A stretch of 64,000 bases of DNA from Gilliamella sp. ESL0441 (GCF_019469185.1 NZ_CP048264.1:1178001-1242000); one strand, 5' to 3'. Counted from the stretch's first letter, positions 26,864 through 37,689 are shown. Numbers and translations: made by a program. Notes: generated by a model from the letters alone, not told the origin.

Positions 26864-28120
26864 TTACAAAATAGACTTCATCCATGTTACTGATTGTGTT
26901 AATGCTTGATGTAAACTTTTTTGTAATGGTGTTTTTGGAATAGTGATAATTTTATTTTGCTTAGCTGAATGTACAAGTTTTGCTTCAGTTAAGGTACTAA
27001 GCTTATCATTTTCGAAAATAATATTCATCACAGGAACTGGGCAAGCTCGAGTTAAAAGACCCTGATTTTTCAGTGAGAAATAATTTAATTCGGCGGCTAA
27101 TTGTTGGTTGGATATTAGCGGTAATCCCAAACGACTAGCTAGCATATCTTTGTAGCTATTAGGTAGATTCTTTTGTAGTTCTTTATCAGTGAAAATTTGA
27201 TGAACAAAAGGTGTAAAATTAAATAATCCTTTGATTTTATTGGGCATCAAATAGGTTAATCGTGTTGCAATATGCGAACCAAAACGAAAACCTGCCACAA
27301 TTAAACGATTATTATCCACCCAAGGCACGGTAGAAAGTTGCTCAATAATGGCTTGATGAATCTGACTACTATTTTGAGTTAAAGTGAAGTTACGACTGTA
27401 TCCAACACTGGGTAAATCCACAGTTAACATCGCAATGCCTTGCGGTGCTAAATATTCACTAAAATATCGATAAAAATCAATTTGCAAATTACCAAGTGCA
27501 TTACAGATCACAACGACAGGGCATGTACCTTCAGTTTTAGGTAAATGAAGTAGCGTTTTGACATTACGATCTTCAACTTTGAATTCAAGTTCTTTAATCT
27601 TATAAGGGGAATAATTGAGTGCTTTTGTATAAGCTTGATATGCACATGTTTGGGCATACATCGCTAACTCGTCATTTTTAAAATGAGGATAGCTTGCAAT
27701 ACTTGCATATTCGCTTGCAATCAAATAAAAAGTATTTAGGTTTTTTTTATCGTCTTCGCTTAAATTTGTGGGATCGATTGCATCGGCTTTTGCTGACCAT
27801 TCAGCAGCTTGATTCAAAAATTCGTAAATCCAATTACCAGGTTGATAACCAATAACTGAATCTAACCATTTATCATTGGTGTGTTTTTTAGTTGAAGCAG
27901 CAATTCGTGATATAACTGCTTCAACTTCAAGCTTTGGCAAACCACGCCAAAACCACAAAATGGGATTGATAATTCTATACCATCTTGAATCTAGGTCGCC
28001 GTCTAACGGACTAATACTACTACCGTCACTGTAATCAATACGATTAATAAGCCCCGAAGTTTCTGGATAATCATATTGCTGTTTAAATATCTGTTCTGAT
28101 AGATTTTTAGTCGCTGACAT
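26864..28120 (-). CDS. frsA: FrsA-type alpha/beta hydrolase (fermentation-respiration switch protein)
   Basis: About 418 residues, matching E. coli FrsA (414) along its length. Shared stretches include NLSEQIF...PETSGLI, DSVIGYQPGNWIYEF, GIAMLTVDLPSVGYSRNFTLTQNSS, VPWVDNNRLIVAGFRFGSHIATRLTYL and LTRACPVPVMN. E. coli FrsA binds enzyme IIA-Glc and has esterase-like activity; its physiological role is debated. The nucleophile elbow is GFRFGSH, without the usual Ser at the central position, as in E. coli FrsA. An upstream TTG is in frame but the ATG at 28120 is preferred. It lies between gpt and proB as in E. coli; crl is absent. Confidence 0.9.
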   Translation of the reverse strand: MSATKNLSEQIFKQQYDYPETSGLINRIDYSDGSSISPLDGDLDSRWYRIINPILWFWRGLPKLEVEAVISRIAASTKKHTNDKWLDSVIGYQPGNWIYEFLNQAAEWSAKADAIDPTNLSEDDKKNLNTFYLIASEYASIASYPHFKNDELAMYAQTCAYQAYTKALNYSPYKIKELEFKVEDRNVKTLLHLPKTEGTCPVVVICNALGNLQIDFYRYFSEYLAPQGIAMLTVDLPSVGYSRNFTLTQNSSQIHQAIIEQLSTVPWVDNNRLIVAGFRFGSHIATRLTYLMPNKIKGLFNFTPFVHQIFTDKELQKNLPNSYKDMLASRLGLPLISNQQLAAELNYFSLKNQGLLTRACPVPVMNIIFENDKLSTLTEAKLVHSAKQNKIITIPKTPLQKSLHQALTQSVTWMKSIL

Positions 28121-28150
28121 AACAGCCAATTATCCCTTATGGTAGATTAA

Positions 28151-28684
28151 TTATTCATGATCACTAATTGGTTTAACAAACATGACACCGGTATCCCAAG
28201 GCTGTTCAATCCAAGTATCTTGTTCAATATCTACAACATAATCATCAACAAGAGGTTTACCAGCCGGTTTTGCAAAAATAGTGACAAATCGTGCTTTAGG
28301 ATACATATCACGAATGGTGTGAGCGGTGTTACCGGTATCAACTAAATCATCAACAACAATAAAACCTTCACCATCACCGTTAGCTTGTTTAAGAATCAGT
28401 TTTTCACGCTGATGATCATGATCATAGCTTGAAATACAGACAGTATCAACATAACGAATGCTTAATTCTCGAGCAAGAATCGCAGCTGGAACTAAACCAC
28501 CACGGCTTACTGCAATAATGCCTTTCCATTGATTTGCGGGTAATAAACGTTTTGAAAGTTGACGTCCATAGGCTTGTAACATTTCCCAGGTAACGTTGAA
28601 TTTTTCTTTTTCAGCGATGATTTCAGCTTTATGCTGTTTTTTAGCTTTAATTTCTTCTTCAGTTAAATTTTGTTCTATTGACAT
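28151..28684 (-). CDS. gpt: Xanthine-guanine phosphoribosyltransferase
   Basis: Salvages guanine, xanthine and hypoxanthine with PRPP. The PRPP loop is [22 protein letters not shown]. Other family segments are [40 protein letters not shown] and [28 protein letters not shown]. The 177 residues exceed E. coli Gpt (152) because of an N-terminal Lys/Glu-rich extension of about 25 residues ([20 protein letters not shown]). The first ATG carries this extension; the internal frame offers no better start. It sits between pepD (divergent) and frsA. Confidence 0.94.
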   Translation of the reverse strand: MSIEQNLTEEEIKAKKQHKAEIIAEKEKFNVTWEMLQAYGRQLSKRLLPANQWKGIIAVSRGGLVPAAILARELSIRYVDTVCISSYDHDHQREKLILKQANGDGEGFIVVDDLVDTGNTAHTIRDMYPKARFVTIFAKPAGKPLVDDYVVDIEQDTWIEQPWDTGVMFVKPISDHE

Positions 28685-28834
28685 GAGTAACTCGCAATTT
28701 TAATCGAATGTGTAAATATAATAAATTAATATTAATGGACTAAAAATAGATGTAAAATTGCACCTTATTATAGAGCGATTACACAAAAAAAACCACTCAT
28801 TAATTAATTACTCACTTAATATTGAGGATATATT

Positions 28835-30298
28835 ATGCTTTCCACATTAGAGCCAAAATTTACTTGGCAGATTTTTAATGATATTTGTAAAATTCCACAT
28901 CCTTCGCATCATGAACAAATGATAACTAAATATATTGTTGATTTTGCCAATTCTCATCATATTGCTTATCAAATCGATAAAGCAGGGAATATTTTGTTAA
29001 CAAAACCAGCAACCAAAGGTTTGGAACATTGTCCTTCAATTGCGTTACAAGCCCATATGGATATGGTTCCTCAAAAAAATGAAGGCACAGTACACGATTT
29101 TTTGACTGATCCTATTCAAGCTTATGTTGACGGTGAATGGGTCAAAGCTAAAGGAACAACTTTAGGAGCTGATAATGGTGTTGGGCTGGCTTCCGCATTA
29201 GCTGTTTTAATTGATCCGACTGTTGAGCATGGGCCGTTAGAAGTGCTTGTTACCACATCAGAAGAGACCGGTATGCACGGGGCATTTGGTCTTCAACCTA
29301 ATTGGCTTAAAAGCAAATACTTAATTAATACCGATTCTGAAGATGAAGGTGAAATATTTACAGGATGCGCTGGAGGCGTTGATTTTACCACAACGTTCGC
29401 GATTACTTATGCTGTTATGCCAGAAAAACATGATTGTTATATGCGTATCTCATTAAAAGGTTTAAAAGGTGGGCATTCTGGGTGTGATATTCATCTTGGG
29501 CGAGGTAATGCCATTAAACTTATGGCAAGGTTTTTGGCGGAGTATGCTCAGGATTTTTCATTTCGATTGGCGGATATACAAGGTGGATCATTACGAAATG
29601 CAATCCCAAGAGAAGCATTTGCCGAAATTTCATTGAATAAACAAGATTTACCTAAGCTTGAGTCAATCATTCAGCAATACAAATCGACCTTAAAAAACGA
29701 ATTAGGTAGCGTTGAACCAAATATTGAAATAAATTTGAGTGATGTTGATGAAACTAAAGTTAGACGTGTATTAACAACCGAGCATCAAAACAAAATCATC
29801 AATTGGTTGAACTCAGCACCAAATGGTGTGGTGAGAATGAGTAATCAAATACATGGCGTCGTTGAAACATCTTTAAATTTAGGCATTGTGAATATCAAAG
29901 AGAATCAACTCTATGTAAATTTCTTAATCCGTTCACAAGTAGATTCTGCTAAAGATGCGGTTGTTTCGACCTTAATTTCATTGAGTCAATTAGTCAATTC
30001 AAATTATGAAATTAGTGGCGGTTATTCTGGTTGGGAACCGAAATTAGATTCTAGTTTGTTGCAACTTGCAAAAGACAAATATCATGAACTTTTTTCGCAA
30101 AAAGCAAAAATTATGGTAATACATGCTGGGCTAGAATGTGGTCTATTTAAGCAATCTTATCCTGATATGGATATGATTTCGATTGGGCCAACAATTGTAT
30201 CTCCTCATTCTCCTGATGAAAAAGTGAATATTCAAAGCGTTCATCGTTATTGGGATCTACTTATTGCAATTTTAAAATCAGCAACACTTTTAAAATAG
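28835..30298 (+). CDS. pepD: Aminoacyl-histidine dipeptidase PepD
   Basis: M20-family metallodipeptidase (carnosinase-like, broad Xaa-His and other dipeptides), cytosolic. The 487 residues carry the zinc ligands in LQAHMDMVPQ, GTTLGADNGVGLAS (bridging Asp), TSEETGMHGAFG (catalytic Glu) and LINTDSEDEG, and a final IHAGLECGLF...DMDMISIGPTIVSPHSPDE. Length equals E. coli PepD (485). It diverges from gpt, exactly as in E. coli. A clean terminator follows. Confidence 0.95.
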   Translation: MLSTLEPKFTWQIFNDICKIPHPSHHEQMITKYIVDFANSHHIAYQIDKAGNILLTKPATKGLEHCPSIALQAHMDMVPQKNEGTVHDFLTDPIQAYVDGEWVKAKGTTLGADNGVGLASALAVLIDPTVEHGPLEVLVTTSEETGMHGAFGLQPNWLKSKYLINTDSEDEGEIFTGCAGGVDFTTTFAITYAVMPEKHDCYMRISLKGLKGGHSGCDIHLGRGNAIKLMARFLAEYAQDFSFRLADIQGGSLRNAIPREAFAEISLNKQDLPKLESIIQQYKSTLKNELGSVEPNIEINLSDVDETKVRRVLTTEHQNKIINWLNSAPNGVVRMSNQIHGVVETSLNLGIVNIKENQLYVNFLIRSQVDSAKDAVVSTLISLSQLVNSNYEISGGYSGWEPKLDSSLLQLAKDKYHELFSQKAKIMVIHAGLECGLFKQSYPDMDMISIGPTIVSPHSPDEKVNIQSVHRYWDLLIAILKSATLLK

Positions 30299-30307
30299 TA
30301 TCAATTT

Positions 30308-30340
30308 AAAAAACCTGCGGATCGTTGTCGGCAGGTTTTT
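30308..30340 (+). terminator. Intrinsic terminator of pepD
   Basis: AAAAACCTGC / GCAGGTTTTT stem with a 12-base loop and a T-run, starting about 10 bp after the pepD stop. Confidence 0.88.
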
Positions 30341-30370
30341 AACTGTCTTAAACATTACTTTAAATCGATA

Positions 30371-30409
30371 AATGAAATTAAATTCACAAAAAGTGAATAA
30401 AAATTCATT
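30371..30409 (+). promoter_or_regulatory. Double ARG box: ArgR operator of argC
   Basis: Two 18-bp ARG boxes, TGAAATTAAATTCA core at 30373-30386 and TGAATAAAAATTCA core at 30394-30407, are separated by 3 bp. That is the classical spacing for an ArgR hexamer operator. The second core is a perfect match to TGAATwwwwATTCA; the first has one deviation. The pair lies about 70-110 bp before the argC start and would cover the promoter, indicating repression by ArgR with arginine. Confidence 0.88.
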
Positions 30410-30480
30410 TTAGGGCTTGTGTCGGTTTAATAAATAACCTACTATATATTCATTATTTAATAATAAATTATAGGAATGGT

Positions 30481-31491
30481 ATGTTAAAAGCGGTTATTGT
30501 TGGAGCGAGTGGTTATGCAGGTGCAAAATTAGCCTATTACTTGACTAAACACCCACATGTTGAACTTGTTGCTTTAACGGTTTCAGAAAATAGTCAAGAT
30601 GGGGGAAAGCTTATCTCAGACTATAATCTTCATCCTCAATTAAAAGGGGTGGTTGATTTACCCTTGATTGCAACCTCAGATTATTCTTTTTTAATTAATG
30701 ATATCGATTTGGTATTTTTGGCAACTGAGCATGCTGTTAGTCATGCTATCGCCCCTTATTTTTTAGAGCACGACTGTACGGTTTTTGATTTGTCGGGTGC
30801 TTTTCGTGTTAATTCTTCCTCATTTTATCAAGATTTTTATGGTTTTACTCATCAACATCAACAATGGTTAGACCAAGCGATTTATGGTTTAGCCGAATGG
30901 AATTTTAAGGCAATTAAACAAGCAAAATTAATTGCCGTTCCCGGTTGTTATCCAACGGCCAGTTTGTTACCTTTAAAACCATTAATAGAAGAAGATTTAA
31001 TAGATAAATCGCAATTACCTGTCATCAATGCGGTAAGTGGCGTGAGTGGTGCAGGGCGTAAACCTTCACATAATAATTTATTTTGTGAAGTCAGCTTACA
31101 TGCCTATGGATTGTTTACTCATCGTCATCAACCTGAAATTGCAACGCATCTAGGTCAAGAGGTCATTTTTACCCCTCATTTAGGATGTTTTAAACAAGGT
31201 ATTCATGCAACGATAACCTGCCTTGTAAAAGCCAATGTGTCTTCTAATGATATTCTTTCGGCTTTAAATAAGTATTACAGCGATAAGCCTTTAGTTAGAG
31301 TTTATCAAAAAGATTGGCCAGCTTTAAAAGCTGTCATTGGATTACCTTATTGTGATATAGGATTTGTTTTAAAAGGACGACATTTAATTTTAATTTCAGT
31401 GGAAGATAACTTATTAAAAGGTGCAGCAGCACAAGCTGTGCAGTGTATGAATATTCGATTTGGTTTTGATGAAACAACGGCGTTACTTTGA
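30481..31491 (+). CDS. argC: N-acetyl-gamma-glutamyl-phosphate reductase ArgC
   Basis: Third step of arginine synthesis: NADPH reduction of N-acetylglutamyl phosphate. The 336 residues have the nucleotide-binding start [17 protein letters not shown], the LATEHAVSH segment, the catalytic Cys in [14 protein letters not shown], and [12 protein letters not shown]. Length matches E. coli ArgC (334). It is the first gene after the double ARG box, followed by argB after a 71-bp gap. argE is not found between or beside them, unlike the E. coli divergent argE-argCBH layout. Confidence 0.95.
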   Translation: MLKAVIVGASGYAGAKLAYYLTKHPHVELVALTVSENSQDGGKLISDYNLHPQLKGVVDLPLIATSDYSFLINDIDLVFLATEHAVSHAIAPYFLEHDCTVFDLSGAFRVNSSSFYQDFYGFTHQHQQWLDQAIYGLAEWNFKAIKQAKLIAVPGCYPTASLLPLKPLIEEDLIDKSQLPVINAVSGVSGAGRKPSHNNLFCEVSLHAYGLFTHRHQPEIATHLGQEVIFTPHLGCFKQGIHATITCLVKANVSSNDILSALNKYYSDKPLVRVYQKDWPALKAVIGLPYCDIGFVLKGRHLILISVEDNLLKGAAAQAVQCMNIRFGFDETTALL

Positions 31492-31562
31492 AAATTGGGA
31501 TATTTATCGATAAATTAAGATGAATAGCGGTTAACGATAATCTAAGTTAATAGGGAATTGAA

Positions 31563-32342
31563 ATGAAACCATTAATTATTAAGCTTGGCGGCGTACTACT
31601 CGATAATAAAGATGCACTCAATAAATTGTTTGTAGTTATTCGTGATTATAAACAGAATTTTAACCGTCCTTTAATTATTGTACACGGTGGGGGCAGTGTC
31701 GTTGATTCCTTAATGGATAGGTTATCGATCCCCGTTGTTCGTCGTAATGGATTGAGGGTTACACCGGCAGATCAAATTGATGTGATTGTTGGTAGTCTTG
31801 CTGGTAGCGCAAATACCACTTTACTCTCTGAAGCTAAAAAACAGCATATACCAAGTATAGGGCTCTGTTTAGCGGACGGTGATAGCGTCAAAGTTAAGCA
31901 GATTTCGGAAGAGCTTGGGTATGTTGGTGAAGCTCAGGCTGGGGATCCAACTTTAGTGAATCTTCTAATAAAAAATGGTTATTTGCCGATCGTAAGTTCA
32001 ATTGGTATAACAGATGAAGGCCAAATGATGAATGTTAACGCTGATCATGCAGCAGTGGCGTTAGCTAAAACATTAGATGCTGATTTAATTTTGCTTTCTG
32101 ATGTAGTTGGCGTTTTAGATGAGAATAAACAGCGCATTGAATCATTAACACAATCACAAGCTGATCAACTTATCGCTAATGGGGTGATTACTGATGGCAT
32201 GATAGTTAAAGTTAATTCTGCATTTGAAGCTGCTGAAGCGTTAGGCAGGGGAATTGATATAGCAAGTTGGAAAGAACCGGATAAACTGATTGAATTATTT
32301 AATGGAAAATCCGGTATAACGGGCACAAGAATTATTGCTTAA
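31563..32342 (+). CDS. argB: Acetylglutamate kinase ArgB
   Basis: Second step of arginine synthesis: phosphorylation of N-acetylglutamate. The 259-residue amino acid kinase shows [81 protein letters not shown] and [17 protein letters not shown]. It lacks an N-terminal extension like that of arginine-inhibited kinases, matching the E. coli-type enzyme (258). It follows argC and precedes argG. Confidence 0.95.
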   Translation: MKPLIIKLGGVLLDNKDALNKLFVVIRDYKQNFNRPLIIVHGGGSVVDSLMDRLSIPVVRRNGLRVTPADQIDVIVGSLAGSANTTLLSEAKKQHIPSIGLCLADGDSVKVKQISEELGYVGEAQAGDPTLVNLLIKNGYLPIVSSIGITDEGQMMNVNADHAAVALAKTLDADLILLSDVVGVLDENKQRIESLTQSQADQLIANGVITDGMIVKVNSAFEAAEALGRGIDIASWKEPDKLIELFNGKSGITGTRIIA

Positions 32343-32464
32343 ATAGCGATCAAATATTATATTACATCGGTTATCATTATAACTGTTTTAAGAAAAAAAG
32401 TGATGTAGGTTTCAAGATTTTTTAACTTATTCGTCGATCGTCGTTCATTAAGAAAGGGTATAAC

Positions 32465-33814
32465 ATGAAAAAAAGTAGCACAAAAAAGGTCGTTTTAGCC
32501 TATTCAGGTGGTTTAGATACATCCGCTATTATTCCTTGGTTAAAAGAAAATTATGGTGGATGTGAAGTTTATGCGTTAGTGGCTAATGTCGGTCAAGATC
32601 CAAAAGAATTGAAAGATGTAGAAAAGAAAGCCAAAGCTTCTGGCGCTGTAGCATGTAAAGTGGTCGATTTACGAGAAGAATTTGTTAAAGATTATGTTTA
32701 CCCAGTCTTAAAAACCGGTGCTTTATACGAAGGAACTTATTATCTTGGTACATCAATGGCACGTCCAATTATTGCTAAAGCACAAGTCGAATATGCGATA
32801 GAAGTTGGCGCCGATACGCTTTGCCATGGTGCGACAGGCAAAGGTAATGACCAAGTCCGTTTTGAAACAACTTATACAGCGCTTGCTCCCCAATTAAAAG
32901 TGATAGCACCTTGGCGTGAGTGGGATTTACGCTCACGTGAAGCCTTAATTGATTATTTAAAAGTAAGAAAAATACCAACAACCGCAACGGTCGAAAAAAT
33001 TTACAGCCGTGATGAAAATGCATGGCATATCTCAACCGAAGGTGGCGTTCTTGAAAGTACTTGGAATCAAGCAAACGCAGATTGTTGGGCTTGGACGGTT
33101 TCTCCTGAAGATGCACCAAATAAACCTGAACTTGTGACTATTGGTATTGAAAAAGGTGAGGTAGTTTCAGTTAATGGTAAAAAACTTTCGCCTTACAACT
33201 GTGTTGCCACATTGAATAAAATTGGTGCTAAACATGGAGTAGGTCGGGTCGATATTATTGAAAATCGTTTAGTAGGAATCAAATCACGTGGTTGTTATGA
33301 AACGCCTGGTGGTACCATTATGATGACCGCTTTGCGAGGGCTTGAGCAGTTGATTTTAGATCGTGATAGTTTCAAATGGCGTGAGCAGTTAGGTCTTGAA
33401 ATGGCTTATGTTGTTTATGATGGTCGTTGGTTTGCCCCTTATCGTCGCTCTATTCAAGCAGCAGCCGATGTGTTAGCTGAGGATATGACAGGTGAAGTTG
33501 TGGTGAAGCTTTATAAAGGCAGTGCTACCGCAGTGCAGAAAAAATCACCGAATAGCTTATATAGCGAAGAGTTTGCTACATTCGGCGAAGATGAGGTTTA
33601 TGATCACAGCCATGCTGGTGGTTTTATTCGATTATTTTCTTTATCTTCACGCATTCGAGCATTGAATGAAGAGAAGAAAAAACAGCCAGCTAAAAAAGCT
33701 AAAGCTGCTACAAAAACATCTGATTCACCAAAAAAGGTAAAAACGGAGAGTAAAGCTAAAGCAGCAACCAAAGAAGTAACTAAATCTAAAACAACAAAAA
33801 AATCGGAAAAGTAA
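32465..33814 (+). CDS. argG: Argininosuccinate synthase ArgG with a Lys/Ala-rich C-terminal tail
   Basis: Condenses citrulline and aspartate using ATP. The catalytic body (about residues 1-403) shows the ATP P-loop [52 protein letters not shown] and [18 protein letters not shown]. This is the shorter ArgG class, as in Vibrio or Bacillus, not the E. coli class. After the usual end ([19 protein letters not shown]) the frame continues for about 46 residues of Lys/Ala/Thr/Ser repeats ([17 protein letters not shown] ... [11 protein letters not shown]). The tail resembles histone H1-like or AlgP-like low-complexity tails and has no catalytic counterpart. It is part of the arg cluster. Confidence 0.95.
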   Translation: MKKSSTKKVVLAYSGGLDTSAIIPWLKENYGGCEVYALVANVGQDPKELKDVEKKAKASGAVACKVVDLREEFVKDYVYPVLKTGALYEGTYYLGTSMARPIIAKAQVEYAIEVGADTLCHGATGKGNDQVRFETTYTALAPQLKVIAPWREWDLRSREALIDYLKVRKIPTTATVEKIYSRDENAWHISTEGGVLESTWNQANADCWAWTVSPEDAPNKPELVTIGIEKGEVVSVNGKKLSPYNCVATLNKIGAKHGVGRVDIIENRLVGIKSRGCYETPGGTIMMTALRGLEQLILDRDSFKWREQLGLEMAYVVYDGRWFAPYRRSIQAAADVLAEDMTGEVVVKLYKGSATAVQKKSPNSLYSEEFATFGEDEVYDHSHAGGFIRLFSLSSRIRALNEEKKKQPAKKAKAATKTSDSPKKVKTESKAKAATKEVTKSKTTKKSEK

Positions 33815-33842
33815 TTTTTTGATATTGATCTAGATAAGTGAG

Positions 33843-33886
33843 ATAAAAGATATATATAGGCTATGTCCTGTATATATCTCTTTTAT
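33843..33886 (+). terminator. Strong hairpin after argG, probable terminator
   Basis: ATAAAAGATATATATAGG and CCTGTATATATCTCTTTTAT form a long stem with one mismatch and one bulge around a 6-base loop. The right arm ends in TTTTAT. It separates argG from argH by position, so argH probably has its own promoter in 33887-33973. Confidence 0.6.
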
Positions 33887-33973
33887 AGTCTGTTAGCTAT
33901 TTTATTCAAAATAAGAACAATAAATTCAGATTGTTTAGCAATTAAAATTGATTAATAAATATTTGAGGTAGGT

Positions 33974-35350
33974 ATGGCATTATGGGGTGGGCGTTTTAGC
34001 CAAGCAGCAGATCAACGTTTTAAACATTTTAATGATTCTTTGCGCTTTGATTATCGTCTTGCTGAGCAAGATATTATTGGATCTATAGCTTGGTCTAAAG
34101 CATTAGTCACGGTTAGTGTCTTATCCTATGATGAGCAAAAAAAACTCGAAAAAGCCTTAAATGAATTATTAGTCAGTGTTCAACACAATCCTCATCAAAT
34201 TTTAGAAAGTGATGCTGAAGATATTCACAGTTGGGTCGAACAAAAATTAATTGAAAAAGTGGGTGATCTTGGTAAAAAATTACACACAGGACGAAGTCGT
34301 AATGACCAATCCACTACTGATTTAAAATTATGGTGCAAATCTGAAATTCAACAGTTGATTTCAGCCATTAATCACTTAAGACAATCTTTAGTTAATACGG
34401 CTGATAAGCATCAAGAGACTGTGATGCCAGGTTACACCCATTTACAACGAGCACAACCCATTACATTTGCGCATTGGTGCCTTGCTTATTATGAGATGTT
34501 AACGCGTGATGTAAGCCGTTTACAAGATACGTTAACACGTTTGGATGTGAGTCCATTAGGTAGTGGGGCACTAGCCGGTACCGCTTATCCAATGGATCGG
34601 GAGGAGCTTGCAAGCTGGTTAGGGTTTGCTCAAGCAACAAATAACAGTTTAGACGCTGTTTCTGACCGTGACCATATTCTGGAATTATTAAATAACGCTT
34701 CAATTGGTATGGTACATCTATCACGTTTTGCAGAAGATTTGATTATTTTTAATAGCGGTGAAGCTAATTTTGTTGAATTGTCTGATCGTGTTACATCGGG
34801 TTCTTCATTGATGCCTCAAAAGAAAAATCCGGATGCTTTAGAGTTAATTCGAGGAAAAGTCGGGCGAGTTGTGGGGGCTTTAACTGGTGCAATGGTCACT
34901 TTTAAAGGATTACCGCTTGCTTATAATAAAGATCTACAAGAAGATAAAGAACATCTGTTTGATGCTCTAGATACATGGCTTGAATGCTTAGATATGGCCG
35001 CTTTAGTATTGGAAGATATCAAAATTAATAACGATAGATGTCGAGAAGCCGCCAAACAAGGTTATTCAAATGCGACTGAACTGGCAGATTATTTAGTTGC
35101 TAAAGGTATACCATTTCGTGAAGCCCATCATATTGTGGGTGAGGCCGTGGTCGGTGCTATCGCTAAACAAAAAGCTTTAGAAGAACTCTCATTAGAAGAA
35201 CTAAAAGCGTTTAGTTCGGTAATCGACAATGATGTTTACCCAATTTTGTCTTTGGCATCTTGTCTTGCCAAACGTTGTGCAAAAGGGGGCGTATCACCAG
35301 ACCAAGTAAAAATGGCGATTGAAAATGCTAAACGACAATTAGCAATTTAA
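33974..35350 (+). CDS. argH: Argininosuccinate lyase ArgH
   Basis: Last step of arginine synthesis: splits argininosuccinate to arginine and fumarate. The 458 residues match E. coli ArgH (457). Family landmarks are [73 protein letters not shown] (catalytic His), [13 protein letters not shown] and the signature [21 protein letters not shown] terminator follows. There is no C-terminal ArgA-like fusion. Confidence 0.96.
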   Translation: MALWGGRFSQAADQRFKHFNDSLRFDYRLAEQDIIGSIAWSKALVTVSVLSYDEQKKLEKALNELLVSVQHNPHQILESDAEDIHSWVEQKLIEKVGDLGKKLHTGRSRNDQSTTDLKLWCKSEIQQLISAINHLRQSLVNTADKHQETVMPGYTHLQRAQPITFAHWCLAYYEMLTRDVSRLQDTLTRLDVSPLGSGALAGTAYPMDREELASWLGFAQATNNSLDAVSDRDHILELLNNASIGMVHLSRFAEDLIIFNSGEANFVELSDRVTSGSSLMPQKKNPDALELIRGKVGRVVGALTGAMVTFKGLPLAYNKDLQEDKEHLFDALDTWLECLDMAALVLEDIKINNDRCREAAKQGYSNATELADYLVAKGIPFREAHHIVGEAVVGAIAKQKALEELSLEELKAFSSVIDNDVYPILSLASCLAKRCAKGGVSPDQVKMAIENAKRQLAI

Positions 35351-35369
35351 TTGTTCATCTCACCTGTTT

Positions 35370-35394
35370 AGCCAGTATTTTGCTGGCTTTTTAT
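35370..35394 (+). terminator. Intrinsic terminator of argH
   Basis: AGCCAG / CTGGCT stem with a 7-base loop followed by TTTTTAT, 20 bp after the argH stop. Confidence 0.85.
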
Positions 35395-35549
35395 ATTATC
35401 ACTGTTTTTATTACTCAATAATCTTATCAAATATACAAAACAAATTTGACGGCAATTATTCAAAAAATCTTGATAAAAATCTGATTGTATATCTTGCCAG
35501 ACAGTGTAAAAATGTATGTCTATTTTTTGAAGGATTAAAGTGAATTGCA

Positions 35550-36635
35550 ATGAGTAAGAGTTATAACTTTAGTGCAGGTCCGGCTAAAATACCTGCTGAT
35601 GTTTTACAACAAGCACAGGCTGAATTATTAAATTGGCAAAATACGGGCGCTTCGGTGATGGAATTAAGTCATCGAGGCAAAGAGTTTGATCAATGTGCGA
35701 TTGAAGCAACCAATGATCTGCGTGATATTTTAAAAGTACCCAATAATTATAAAATATTATTTTGTCAGGGTGGGGCTCGCGCACAATTTGCAGCTGTTCC
35801 TTTAAACATTTTAGGGAATAAAACCAGTGCTGATTACATCAATAGTGGATATTGGAGTGAATGTGCAGCTAAAGAAGCAAAAAAATATTGCAATGTTATC
35901 GAACAAAATATTGTTATTAAACAGGCAGGTATCACATCGGTTAAACCTATGTCTGATTGGCATTTAAATAGTGATTCGGCTTATGTCCATTATTGCCCAA
36001 ATGAAACCATTGATGGTATCGAAATATTTGAAGAACCTAATTTTGGCGATAAAATTGTAGTGGCTGATTTTTCTTCTTGTATTCTATCTCAACCTATTGA
36101 TGTTAGCCGTTATGGTATCATTTATGCAGGTGCCCAAAAAAATATAGGTCCTTCAGGTATTACCATTGTTATTGTCCGAGAAGATCTTCTTGGTCATGCT
36201 AAATCTATTCTGCCTTCCGTTTTAGACTATAAAGTGTTGAACGATTACGATTCTATGTTTAATACTCCGCCAACCTTTGCTTGGTATATGTCAGGTCTAG
36301 TTTTTAAATGGATTAAAAAACTTGGCGGATTAGAAGCGATGGCAAAACGCAATCATACTAAAGCGCAACAACTTTATCAATTTATTGATCAGTCAGACTT
36401 TTATCGAAACACTGTGGCTAAAAATAATCGATCCATCATGAATGTAACGTTTTTATCACCCAATGAAGAGTTAGATAAAAAGTTTGTCAGTGAAGCAACG
36501 CAAGCCAATATTATTGGTATAAAAGGGCATCGTATTGCCGGTGGAATGCGAGCATCAATTTATAATGCGATGGATATTGAAGGTGTGAATTACTTAATTG
36601 AGTTTATGAAACAATTTGAAGCTCAAAATGGATAA
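35550..36635 (+). CDS. serC: Phosphoserine aminotransferase SerC
   Basis: PLP-dependent transaminase converting 3-phosphohydroxypyruvate to phosphoserine, also used in pyridoxal phosphate synthesis. The 361 residues match E. coli SerC (362). Seen are the N-terminal [55 protein letters not shown], the PLP Lys in [12 protein letters not shown], and ending [16 protein letters not shown]. It is a single gene; aroA, the usual enterobacterial downstream partner, is absent. Confidence 0.96.
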   Translation: MSKSYNFSAGPAKIPADVLQQAQAELLNWQNTGASVMELSHRGKEFDQCAIEATNDLRDILKVPNNYKILFCQGGARAQFAAVPLNILGNKTSADYINSGYWSECAAKEAKKYCNVIEQNIVIKQAGITSVKPMSDWHLNSDSAYVHYCPNETIDGIEIFEEPNFGDKIVVADFSSCILSQPIDVSRYGIIYAGAQKNIGPSGITIVIVREDLLGHAKSILPSVLDYKVLNDYDSMFNTPPTFAWYMSGLVFKWIKKLGGLEAMAKRNHTKAQQLYQFIDQSDFYRNTVAKNNRSIMNVTFLSPNEELDKKFVSEATQANIIGIKGHRIAGGMRASIYNAMDIEGVNYLIEFMKQFEAQNG

Positions 36636-36657
36636 TTAAAATTTATTTTGTGAATAA

Positions 36658-36680
36658 AAAAGGGGAGTACTTCCCCTTTT
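36658..36680. terminator. Bidirectional terminator between serC and the DUF4156-type lipoprotein gene
   Basis: AAAAGGGGA / TCCCCTTTT stem with a 5-base loop; each arm supplies a T-run for one strand. The two genes converge on it. Confidence 0.88.
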
Positions 36681-36688
36681 AATCAATC

Positions 36689-37048
36689 TTAATTACAACG
36701 ATAAACATCACCAACCATAATCGCATCAGTTGGTGCAACATCTGAAATATATTGTAATGATGCATCTTGAGCATCATATATCACATTTCCCCCCATAGCG
36801 GCAGCTTTGTTCATCAAATCAGATGCAGCATCACGTATCAGTTCGCTATGTGTTTTTGTACCAGAAAAAAATGTTCCACGACGTCCTTCTGCTTTACCTA
36901 ACAGTTGACAATTAGCCGTTGGTTTAGTATCAACAAACTGAACTTGACGCCCAGCTTGGGTAAGCTCATATTGAGAATTACTACATGCATTTAAAAATAA
37001 CGCTGTAGACACTGTTAAACTAACTAATAATAATTTTTTGCAAGACAT
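36689..37048 (-). CDS. DUF4156-type lipoprotein (YjeI-like)
   Basis: 119-residue lipoprotein with lipobox FLNAC-SNS. The mature part, with LTQAGRQVQFVDTKPTANCQ, LGKAEGRRGTFF, IRDAASDLMNKAAAMGGNVI and a final VGDVYRCN (paired cysteines), matches the DUF4156/YjeI family of small outer-membrane or periplasmic lipoproteins. The function is unknown. It is convergent with serC. Confidence 0.82.
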   Translation of the reverse strand: MSCKKLLLVSLTVSTALFLNACSNSQYELTQAGRQVQFVDTKPTANCQLLGKAEGRRGTFFSGTKTHSELIRDAASDLMNKAAAMGGNVIYDAQDASLQYISDVAPTDAIMVGDVYRCN

Positions 37049-37269
37049 AATATTTCCTCAGCCATTAGAACAACAGAACATTAATTATAACCTAAAACAT
37101 TGTAACAGGTTAATGGGTTTAAAAATATCAGTTATTAAAATCCAAAGTATCCAATAGATTAAAGATTAAGAAATAAGCAAACCGACTTAATTTATGCATT
37201 TAACTATAGCAAAATCGATTTAAGTCTATTATAATCGCAACCCTACTAACTTAGTAGCACATCACTAAA

Positions 37270-37346
37270 GGCCCCTTAGCTCAGTTGGTCAGAGCAGTCG
37301 ACTCATAATCGATTGGTCACTGGTTCAAGTCCAGTAGGGGCCACCA
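37270..37346 (+). tRNA. tRNA-Ile2 (CAT, lysidine-modified)
   Basis: 77-nt cloverleaf with encoded CCA. Acceptor GGCCCCT pairs with AGGGGCC and the anticodon CAT is at 37304-37306. The sequence closely follows E. coli ileX/ileY (GGCCCCTTAGCTCAG ... GACTCATAATCG ... GGTTCAAGTCC), so this is the isoleucine tRNA read as k2CAU after TilS modification, not a methionine tRNA. It lies immediately upstream of the accessory phage-tail region. I found no second copy of its 3' end that would mark an att site inside the window. Confidence 0.92.
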
Positions 37347-37655
37347 TCATAAGAATCAAGCAAATTTATAAACGTTCAAAAAAACATTATTTATTAAGTC
37401 ATCCATATCTAACTGTAAAAGCATCCATCTTTTTTATCAATTCTGATTCGAAAGTTAGAACTTTAAGTTGAATCATTAAAAATTATTAAAGTGAGCTTTA
37501 TCGGCAATTTATTTTTAGCATAAACGAAAATTGAACTTATGTTTAAAAAATTATTTTATTAATTTAATATATTTATAATCATATAGTTATCTATTTTATT
37601 TTAATGAGACATATGTATTTTTAATTAAATAAAACCGATAATTTAGCTTGATTAA

Positions 37656-37683
37656 TTGACACCGTACATTTTTGGTGTATAAT
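37656..37683 (+). promoter_or_regulatory. Perfect-consensus sigma-70 promoter with internal dyad
   Basis: TTGACA (37656-37661), a 16-bp spacer and TATAAT (37678-37683) match both consensus hexamers exactly. The spacer is bounded by the inverted pair ACACC (37659-37663) and GGTGT (37674-37678), which could be a repressor operator. It drives the short region ending in the terminator at 37711-37740. Confidence 0.75.
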
Positions 37684-37689
37684 TAACCT

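Noticed and set aside
32775..33119. 114-codon minus-strand frame inside argG
   Set aside because: Antisense shadow of a strongly conserved gene.
37270..37346. tRNA-Met reading of the CAT anticodon
   Set aside because: The whole tRNA follows the tRNA-Ile2 pattern; elongator and initiator Met tRNAs have different acceptor stems.
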